A stretch of DNA of 64,000 bases from contig NZ_JAXMOR010000012.1 of NCBI RefSeq assembly GCF_034669705.1, positions 55,551-119,550 on the forward strand, in the 5' to 3' direction. Made by a program: the position numbers and the translations under genes. Below the pieces are notes generated by a model. It was not told where the DNA came from. It made no database searches and saw only the letters and a program-made list of their open reading frames with translations. This document shows positions 1 through 6,000 of the stretch, piece after piece (positions within the stretch are counted from its first letter, which is position 1; each line of letters begins with the position of its first letter). The DNA is from Marinovum sp034669705 (lineage in GTDB: Bacteria > Pseudomonadota > Alphaproteobacteria > Rhodobacterales > Rhodobacteraceae).

Positions 1-157
1 GCCGAACCCCCGGAAGACGATCTCCAGCTACATCGCGCCGCGCGGCCTGCTGTTGCGCCGCGGCACTGACCCCGCAGAGCGCCGGGCCGAGCGTGAAGCA
101 CGCTATGCGGATTTCCCGCCGTTCCGGGGGCTGCGGCTGCCTGATACCGGCCAGTGA
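1..157 (+). CDS. C-terminal end of an unidentified protein (partial)
   Basis: An open frame enters from the left edge (reading from base 2) and ends at TGA 155-157, giving 51 residues. It is rich in Arg and Pro, has no recognisable motif, and ends PPFRGLRLPDTGQ. Codon use (G/C at third positions) looks like that of the genuine genes nearby. I do not recognise the family; the upstream part is outside the window. Bases 158-312 downstream hold no gene I can see. Confidence 0.5.
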   Translation, partial: PNPRKTISSYIAPRGLLLRRGTDPAERRAEREARYADFPPFRGLRLPDTGQ

Positions 158-312
158 GCGGGACCCGCCGGCGTCTCTCAGGGGCCGTCGGCGGAGGTCC
201 ACCGGCGGCCAAGGCTTTGGCGAATCGCCGGTGTCATTCGGGCGCGCTTGCGATAGTCTCGGCGCAGACCTCGCGGCCAACGTGGGGCAGGGGATGAGAG
301 GCAGGACCGGCG

Positions 313-1023
313 ATGCGCGAACCGCTCGTATTTCTACCGGGGTTCATGTGTGACGCGCGGGTCTTTGGCCCGCAGGTCGCGGCGCTGAGCTTTGACACGC
401 CGATCATGGTGGCGCCGGTCACCCAGGGCGAACGCATCGAGGAGATCGCCTCGGCATTGCTGACCGCCGCGCCGGCCAAATTCGGCGTGGCAGGCATGGG
501 CTTTGGCGGCGCGGTGGCGATGGAGCTGATGCGCCGGGCGCCGGACCGAGTGACGCGGATCGCCCTGCTCGATGCCTCGCCGCTGGCCGAGACGCCGCAG
601 GATGCCTCGGCGCGCGAGGGCCGGATCATCCGCGCCCGCACTGGCCGGCTGCGCGAGGTGCTGCAAGACGACATCACTGCCGCCGGGCTGGCGGTCGCGC
701 CGTATCGCAACGATGTCATGGGGTTGGCGCTGGACATGGGGCTGCATCTCGGGTCCGAGATCTACACCCGCCAAAGCCGCGCGCTGATGCGCCGCAAGGA
801 CCAGCAGGCGGTGATGCGCAAGTGCAAGGTGCCGGCGCTGGTGCTCTGCGGCGCCGAGAATGCGGCGCTGCCGGTGAAACGCCACCAGTTCCTGTCGACC
901 CTGATCCCCTGCGCCCGGCTCGAGGTGATCGAAGGCGCGGGGCATCTGCCGGCATTGGAGCAGCCCGAGGCGGTGATCAATGCGCTCAGGGCCTGGCAGC
1001 GCCAGCCTTACGTCTTGCAGTGA
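313..1023 (+). CDS. Alpha/beta-fold hydrolase lacking the nucleophile serine
   Basis: A 236-residue protein of alpha/beta-hydrolase fold, soluble and without a signal peptide. The N-terminal FLPGF strand-turn, the nucleophile-elbow region near residues 61-66 and the C-terminal GAGHLPALEQP segment with the presumed catalytic His211 are all in their expected places. The elbow reads GMGFGG, where active members have G-x-S-x-G, so the serine position (residue 63) is glycine. The acid region (LCGAENAALP) also lacks the usual aspartate. It is therefore either a non-catalytic homologue or one with altered chemistry. AGGA lies 6 bases before the ATG. Its stop (1021-1023) abuts the stop of the convergent mgtC-like gene with no base between them. 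Confidence 0.85.
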   Translation: MREPLVFLPGFMCDARVFGPQVAALSFDTPIMVAPVTQGERIEEIASALLTAAPAKFGVAGMGFGGAVAMELMRRAPDRVTRIALLDASPLAETPQDASAREGRIIRARTGRLREVLQDDITAAGLAVAPYRNDVMGLALDMGLHLGSEIYTRQSRALMRRKDQQAVMRKCKVPALVLCGAENAALPVKRHQFLSTLIPCARLEVIEGAGHLPALEQPEAVINALRAWQRQPYVLQ

Positions 1024-1473
1024 TCAATCGGCTTTTTCGAAGTCGGTGCCGTTGCGGGCCTCCGCCACCACGGTGAGGATCAACATCGCGGCCACGGCGA
1101 TGACGGCGGATTCGATCAGCAGGCCAAAGCCCACGCCGATGCCGACCACGCCCACCAGCCAGATCGCCGAGCCGCTGGCGACGCCGCGCAGCCGGCCGGT
1201 TTCATTGCGGCTGATGATCGCGCCGGCACCGAGAAAGCCGATGCCGCCGACGATGCCCTGCACCGCCCGCGAGAGGTCAAAGTCGAGCCCGTCGGTCTCG
1301 GCCTTGGCCGCCATGTTGATCGACATCATGCAGACCGCCGCCGCGCCGAGGGCGACCAGCATGTAAGCCCGCAGGCCCAGAGGCTTTTTCTTGATCTCGC
1401 GGTCGATGCCGATGATGCCGCCAAGCACGACGGCGATCAGCGCGCGCAAAAGAAAGGTCTGGGTGTCGATCAT
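1024..1473 (-). CDS. MgtC/SapB family membrane protein
   Basis: A 149-residue inner-membrane protein. Four to five hydrophobic segments and the family signature are visible: a GGIIGIDRE motif near residues 18-26, then GIVGGIGFLGAGAII and GRLRGVASGSAIWLVGVVGIGVG. It corresponds to the hydrophobic N-terminal domain of MgtC and lacks the cytosolic C-terminal domain of virulence-type MgtC, as in many SapB/YhiD proteins. The family is linked to Mg2+ limitation and acid stress, but the molecular activity is unsettled. I chose the ATG at 1473 because homology begins there; an in-frame extension upstream is Arg/Pro-rich and unlike the family. Confidence 0.85.
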   Translation of the reverse strand: MIDTQTFLLRALIAVVLGGIIGIDREIKKKPLGLRAYMLVALGAAAVCMMSINMAAKAETDGLDFDLSRAVQGIVGGIGFLGAGAIISRNETGRLRGVASGSAIWLVGVVGIGVGFGLLIESAVIAVAAMLILTVVAEARNGTDFEKAD

Positions 1474-1555
1474 CTGCAAGGTCCGCTTGTGGCCGATGTG
1501 CGAACCTAACACGCGAAAAGCGCTTTGGGTCCGAAGAATCGCGCGGCCTGATGCC

Positions 1556-1911
1556 TCAGGCGAGCCCCGCGGCCTCGAGATAGGCGCGGACGGCACTTTG
1601 CACATGACGAAAACGGTCGCCGCCCAGGTGCTTGCCGCCGTACCAGCGGGTGACGATCACCAGGTGATTGCGGATGTCGTCGCGCTCCAGCATCCGCAGG
1701 ATCACATTGCCGGCGCCGGCCTCGCCATCGTCGCTCTTGATCGGTGTGTCGGCAAGCAGAAGCCCCCAGGTGTTATGCGTGGCCTTGGCAAATTTCTTTT
1801 GCTTCTTGAGGGTCTTGAGGATTTTTTTTCCTCTTGTTCCGAGCCGCAGGGCGCGCCGGAGACGGCGTATTTCGACCCCCGGTCGGTGAGGATATTGTCG
1901 AGCGTCAGCAT
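1556..1911 (-). pseudogene. YigZ/IMPACT-family protein, frame broken at an A8 tract
   Basis: The N-terminal part, from ATG 1911, reads MLTLDNILTDRGSKYAVSGAP; the rest, in another frame (AKATHNTWGLLL, KSDDGEAGAGNVILRML, VTRWYGGKHLGGDRF), is a clear YigZ/IMPACT domain ending at 1556. The frames meet at a run of eight A on the coding strand (T8 at 1822-1829). One extra A, or a -1 slip on A-AAA-AAA, gives a continuous short YigZ protein of about 118 residues with a sensible junction (EEKKILKTLKKQKKFAK). The gene may therefore be an indel pseudogene, a sequencing error, or one expressed by ribosomal or polymerase slippage. The family is widespread and of unclear function. Bases 1912-2162 upstream hold no gene I can see. 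Confidence 0.8.
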
Positions 1912-2162
1912 GGGGTGTTTGTGGCGGTCGCTCTGGCTTTTGTCGAGGGGCGCGGGGCAAAGCATTTCCATGGACGCGACAGGGCCCAGGGTCCGGCCCG
2001 GGACAAGGCCGAAGGCCGTCGGGCCAGTGGCAGCTTTGCTTGCGGGTGGCTATCCATATAGAGGGTCTACGGGCCTGGCCGGGATATAGAAGGCGATCGA
2101 ACCCGAAGCCCGGCTTCCCGCGAGCAGCCGCCGCCCCGGATATCGCGGCAAACAGTGGAAGA

Positions 2163-2184
2163 GGCGGGGCGAAGATACCCCGCC
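2163..2184 (-). terminator. Possible stem-loop after pepF
   Basis: A perfect 7-base inverted repeat (GGCGGGG at 2163-2169, CCCCGCC at 2178-2184) with an 8-base loop lies 7 bases past the pepF stop. No U-tract follows, so it is a weak terminator or an mRNA-end stabiliser. Confidence 0.35.
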
Positions 2185-2191
2185 GCACCCG

Positions 2192-4012
2192 TCAGTCTTC
2201 CATCGCCTCGAGCTCGTCGATCATGCCTTCGATCATCGACAGCCCCTTGTCCCAGAAGGCTGGGTCCGAGGCGTCGAGGCCGAAGGGGGCGAGCAGCTCC
2301 TTGTGGTGCTTCGACCCGCCGGCCTTGAGCATGTCGAAGTACTTCTCCTGAAAGCCCTCCGGTTCCGCCTCGTAAGCGGCGTAAAGCGCGTTCACCAGCC
2401 CGTCGCCGAAGGCATAGGCATAGACGTAGAACGGCGAATGCACGAAATGCGGGATATAGGCCCAGAAGGTCTCGTAGCCCTCCATGAAGTCGAACACCGG
2501 GCCGAGGCTCTCGGCCTGCACCGACATCCACAGCGCGTTGATGTCCTCGGGCGTCAGCTCGCCGCCGCGCCGCGCGTCATGCAGCTTGCACTCGAAATCG
2601 TAGAAGGCGATCTGCCGGACCACGGTGTTGATCATGTCCTCGACCTTGCCGGCGAGCAGGATCTTGCGCGCCTCCTTGGTCTCGGCCTTTTCCAGCATCT
2701 TGCGGAAGGTCAGCATCTCGCCGAAGACCGAGGCGGTCTCGGCCAGGGTCAGCGGGGTCGAGGAGAGCATCTCGCCCTGGTCCGCCGCCAGCCGCTGGTG
2801 CACGCCGTGACCCAGCTCATGCGCCAGGGTCATCACATCGCGCGGTTTGCCGAGGTAGTTCAGCATTACATAGGGGTGCACGTCGGTGACCGTGGGATGG
2901 GCAAAGGCACCGGGCGCCTTGCCGGGTTTCACCCCGGCGTCGATCCAGCCGTCGGTAAAGAACGGCTCCGACAGCTCGGACATGCGCGGATCGAAACCGG
3001 CATAGGCCTCCTGCACGATCGCGCGCGCCTCTTCCCAGCCGACAATCTTGGTCTCTTCCATTGGCAGCGGCGCGTTGCGGTCCCAGACCTGCATGCGGTC
3101 GAGGCCGAGCCATTTGGCCTTGAGCGCGTAATAACGGTGCGACAGACGCGGGTAGGCGGCGACCACGGCATTGCGCAGCGCTTCGACCACCTCGGGCTCG
3201 ACGTCGTTTGACAGGTGCCGGCCGGCCTGCGCCGAGGGCATCTTGCGCCAGCGGTCGATGACCTCCTTCTCCTTGGCCTGGGTGTTGTGCACGCGGGAGA
3301 AGATCCGGATGTTCTCTTGGAACACCCGGGCCAACTCGCGGCTGGCGGCCTCGCGCTTGGCGCGGTCCTGTTCGGTCAACAGGTTGAGCGTCGCCTCGAT
3401 GCCCATCTCCTCGCCATCGACCTCGAACTGCAGCCCGGCGATGGTCTCGTCGAAGAGCCGCTCCCAGGCGTCGCCGACGACGCCGAGATCATGCAGGAAC
3501 TTCTCCAGCTCGTCCGAGAGCTGGTGGTCCTTCATCGCGCGGATGCGGCGGAAGACCGGCGCATAGCGGGCGAGATCGCGGTTCTGCTCGAGCAGGCCGG
3601 CGAGGTGGTCATCCTCCAGCCGGTTCAACTCGAGCGTGAAGAACACCAGCGGGGTTGTGTAATCGGTGATCTTTTCCTGACAGTCCGACATGAACTTGGC
3701 GCGGCCGCCATCAGTGGTCTGCTGGTAGTAGCGCAGCCCGGCGTAGGACATGATGCGGCCGGCGATGGCGCTGATCTTTTCGTTGCGCTGAACGCAGGTG
3801 AGGAATTCTTCGGCCGAGAGCGCGGCGAGCTTGCCTTCGTAGTCGGCGGCAAACGCGGCGCACTCCTGTTCCAGCCAGTCAAGATCGCGGGCGAGTTCGG
3901 GGGCGTCCTCTGCGCCATAGAGGTCGGTCAGGTCCCATTCGGGCAGATCGCCGAGGTCGCGCGCGCCGCCGCCTGCCTGGGCGTCACGGACGGGAAAGGG
4001 GAGGTGCAGCAT
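2192..4012 (-). CDS. pepF: Oligoendopeptidase F (M3 family metallopeptidase)
   Basis: A 606-residue cytosolic zinc peptidase that cleaves oligopeptides, full length for the M3B oligoendopeptidase F family. The zinc site is plain: LAHELGHGVHQRL places His398, Glu399 and His402, and a downstream glutamate in ETASVFGEMLTF supplies the third ligand. The N-terminal LPEWDLTDLY and the C-terminal substrate-site tyrosine-rich segment (HFVHSPFYVYAYAFGDGLV) are typical. AGAAGG precedes the ATG at 4012. It stands alone between convergent and tandem neighbours, with no sign of an operon partner. A long opposite-strand frame over it is a shadow. Confidence 0.95.
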   Translation of the reverse strand: MLHLPFPVRDAQAGGGARDLGDLPEWDLTDLYGAEDAPELARDLDWLEQECAAFAADYEGKLAALSAEEFLTCVQRNEKISAIAGRIMSYAGLRYYQQTTDGGRAKFMSDCQEKITDYTTPLVFFTLELNRLEDDHLAGLLEQNRDLARYAPVFRRIRAMKDHQLSDELEKFLHDLGVVGDAWERLFDETIAGLQFEVDGEEMGIEATLNLLTEQDRAKREAASRELARVFQENIRIFSRVHNTQAKEKEVIDRWRKMPSAQAGRHLSNDVEPEVVEALRNAVVAAYPRLSHRYYALKAKWLGLDRMQVWDRNAPLPMEETKIVGWEEARAIVQEAYAGFDPRMSELSEPFFTDGWIDAGVKPGKAPGAFAHPTVTDVHPYVMLNYLGKPRDVMTLAHELGHGVHQRLAADQGEMLSSTPLTLAETASVFGEMLTFRKMLEKAETKEARKILLAGKVEDMINTVVRQIAFYDFECKLHDARRGGELTPEDINALWMSVQAESLGPVFDFMEGYETFWAYIPHFVHSPFYVYAYAFGDGLVNALYAAYEAEPEGFQEKYFDMLKAGGSKHHKELLAPFGLDASDPAFWDKGLSMIEGMIDELEAMED

Positions 4013-4077
4013 GTATCAGGCCTTCTGTTCTGGTTGGACACAGATAAGCCCGGCAGGGGGCAAGGTTCAAGGGAGGC

Positions 4078-5046
4078 TCAGGCCGGGGTGGCCCGCGCGC
4101 CGGCCCCGGCCCGGTCCACATGCGCGAGGGCGGTGGCAAGGATCTGCCGGCGCAGATCGGCGCCCTCCATCAGCACCTCGTGCTCGCCGCCCTCGATCAC
4201 TTCGAGCCGCCCCTGCGGCCAGCCCGCCATGCGGCTGTGGATCTCGGGCGCGCTGACGATGCGCTCGTTGCTGCCGAGAAAGGTGATGCAGGGCAGATCG
4301 GGCGCCGGCAGCGCGGCCAGTGCCCGGCATTCGCGCAGCGCCTCATGCAGCCAGTGCAGCGAGGGGCCGCCGAGCTGCAGCTCGGGATGGGCCCGCACCT
4401 GCGCGCGCATGTGTTCGAACATCTCGCGGTCTCGGGTCAGCACGTTGTCCGCGAAGGGCGCGGTGGCGACATAGCTGGTGGCCCCGGTCGAGGGAGCATA
4501 GAGATGCGACAACCCCAGCTTGCGGCTGGTCCAGCCCATCGCCCAGGCGGCCGGGCGCGCCGCGCCGGCAATGCGGATGCCCCACATCGGACCGGAAAAG
4601 ACCGCGCCCCTGACCGGCAGATCGTTGCACAACGCGCGAAGCCCGATGCAGCCGCCCATCGAATGGCCGAGCAGGAACAGCGGCTCTGGCAGGCCCAGTG
4701 CCGGCAGGGCGGCCAGAACCGCCCGCACATCGCGCTGGTAGTCGTCGAAGATATCGACATGGCCGACGCGGGCATCTGGCAGCAGCCGGTCGGCCAGGCC
4801 CTGACCGCGCCAGTCCACCGCGACGACCTCGTAGCCCAGAGCCGTGAGGTCCGAGGCCAGCACGCCGTATTTCTCGACATATTCGGTGCGGCCGGGAAAG
4901 ATCAGAAAGCTCCCCTTTGGCGTGGCCCCGCTCGGCCAATGGCCGATCCGAATGCGGGTGCCATCGTCAGCCGTCAGCCAGACACAGCGCCCGCCGGCAG
5001 GGGCGCGCGCCAGATCTTTGAAATAGGGGGCTGGCCTCAGGCTCAT
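4078..5046 (-). CDS. Serine aminopeptidase-type alpha/beta hydrolase (lysophospholipase PldB-like)
   Basis: A 322-residue member of the S33/Hydrolase_4 group, which includes lysophospholipase L2 and monoacylglycerol lipases. Visible features are the oxyanion-side LIFPGRTEYVEKYG segment (residues 48-61), DWRGQGLADR (78-87), the nucleophile elbow GHSMGG with Ser129, and a C-terminal VIEGGEHEVLME carrying the catalytic histidine. No signal peptide, so it is probably cytosolic or peripheral. The acid residue is not certain (LGSNERIVSAPE). It precedes the SCP2-like gene on the same strand direction with 13 bases between them, so 5060-5347 and this gene may be cotranscribed. The substrate cannot be told from sequence. 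Confidence 0.85.
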   Translation of the reverse strand: MSLRPAPYFKDLARAPAGGRCVWLTADDGTRIRIGHWPSGATPKGSFLIFPGRTEYVEKYGVLASDLTALGYEVVAVDWRGQGLADRLLPDARVGHVDIFDDYQRDVRAVLAALPALGLPEPLFLLGHSMGGCIGLRALCNDLPVRGAVFSGPMWGIRIAGAARPAAWAMGWTSRKLGLSHLYAPSTGATSYVATAPFADNVLTRDREMFEHMRAQVRAHPELQLGGPSLHWLHEALRECRALAALPAPDLPCITFLGSNERIVSAPEIHSRMAGWPQGRLEVIEGGEHEVLMEGADLRRQILATALAHVDRAGAGARATPA

Positions 5047-5059
5047 CGCGTGGCGGCGC

Positions 5060-5347
5060 TCATGACAGCGCCTGGCCCAGTTTCATCGCGGTGCCCATGT
5101 CGCCGTCAACGGCCAGCTTGCCCGACATGAAGGCCGAGGTCGGGTCGAGATCACCGGCGAGGATCGATTCGAAGGTCTCGGCATCGGCGGTCATGGTCAC
5201 CTCGGCCTCTTCGTCGCCGGCCCGCGCGCCGGCCTCGTCGACCATGATCGCGCCCTCGTCTTCGATGACGAATTTCGCGGTACCGTCAAAGCCGCCGTCG
5301 ATCTTTGCGTTCAGCGCCTTGACCGCCTCGGCCACTACATCACTCAT
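5060..5347 (-). CDS. SCP2 sterol-binding domain protein
   Basis: A 95-residue single-domain protein resembling sterol carrier protein 2: FVIEDEGAIMVDEAG, then the acidic VTMTADAETFESILAGDLDPTSAFMSGKLAVDGDMGTAMKLGQAL, which is the usual C-terminal core of bacterial SCP2-like proteins. It probably offers a hydrophobic cleft for lipid or acyl-CoA. I prefer the ATG at 5347 to the GTG two codons upstream because AAGGGAG lies 7 bases before it. It is the likely first gene of a unit with the downstream lipase-like hydrolase, which suits a lipid-related role. It is divergent from the TPR gene, with about 65 bases shared as promoter region. Confidence 0.85.
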   Translation of the reverse strand: MSDVVAEAVKALNAKIDGGFDGTAKFVIEDEGAIMVDEAGARAGDEEAEVTMTADAETFESILAGDLDPTSAFMSGKLAVDGDMGTAMKLGQALS

Positions 5348-5411
5348 TTGCACGCTCCCTTGTGTGTTCGCGGGTGGTATTCCAGCCCCGCTGCGCTACA
5401 TTGAGGTCACT

Positions 5412-5972
5412 ATGGTCACGATCCCACAGCACATCAAATGTAGCGTTGCGGCATTTCTCGTTCTGGTCACGTATTCCCTGCCAACCGGCGGGCGCGCGGC
5501 CGAGATGGAGACGCTGCTGCAGCAGCTGCGCGAGGCCGAACCGGCAGAGGCCGGGCGGCTGGTCACCGATATCAGCCGGGAATGGTCGAAAAGCGGCTCG
5601 GCGGCGATGGACCTGCTGCTGAAACGCGGCCGCGATGCGATGGACGTCGGCGATCTGGAGGCGGCAATCGCGCATTTCACCGCGCTGATCGACCATGCGC
5701 CGGACTTCGCCGAAGGCTATCACATGCGCGCCATGGCCTATTACAACGCCGATCGCATCGGTCCGGCGCTTGGCGACCTCGAAATGGCGCTGCGCCACAA
5801 TCCCGATCATTTCGGCGCGCTGCGCGGGCTGGCGGTGATCTTCGAGACGCTGGGCGATGCCCAGAGGGCCCTGCGCGGCTATGAAATGGTCCTGGCCTTG
5901 CATCCCAACGACGAAGAGGCGCAGAACGGCGTCGAACGTCTCTTGGTCGAAGCACGCGGCCGCGACATCTGA
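5412..5972 (+). CDS. Exported tetratricopeptide-repeat protein
   Basis: A 186-residue protein starting with a Sec-type signal peptide (basic HIK near residues 7-9, hydrophobic AAFLVLVTYSL, then a likely cut near GGRAA, about residue 30). The mature part carries three TPR-like helical repeats from about residue 75 (DVGDLEAAIAHFTALIDHAPDFAEGYHMRAMAYY and two following units). Proteins of this type are periplasmic and bind other proteins; the partner is unknown. GAGG lies 6 bases before the ATG. The helicase gene follows after 28 bases, so they may be cotranscribed. Confidence 0.8.
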   Translation: MVTIPQHIKCSVAAFLVLVTYSLPTGGRAAEMETLLQQLREAEPAEAGRLVTDISREWSKSGSAAMDLLLKRGRDAMDVGDLEAAIAHFTALIDHAPDFAEGYHMRAMAYYNADRIGPALGDLEMALRHNPDHFGALRGLAVIFETLGDAQRALRGYEMVLALHPNDEEAQNGVERLLVEARGRDI

Positions 5973-6000
5973 AAATCTCAACAGCCCGGGGAGTGACCGG

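Noticed and set aside
3215..4474. Long plus-strand open frame (about 420 codons) over pepF and the lipase gene
   Set aside because: It is antisense to clear genes; GC-rich codon use opens the opposite strand. Its product has no motif. The same holds for 35338-37893 and 59913-61748 on the minus strand.
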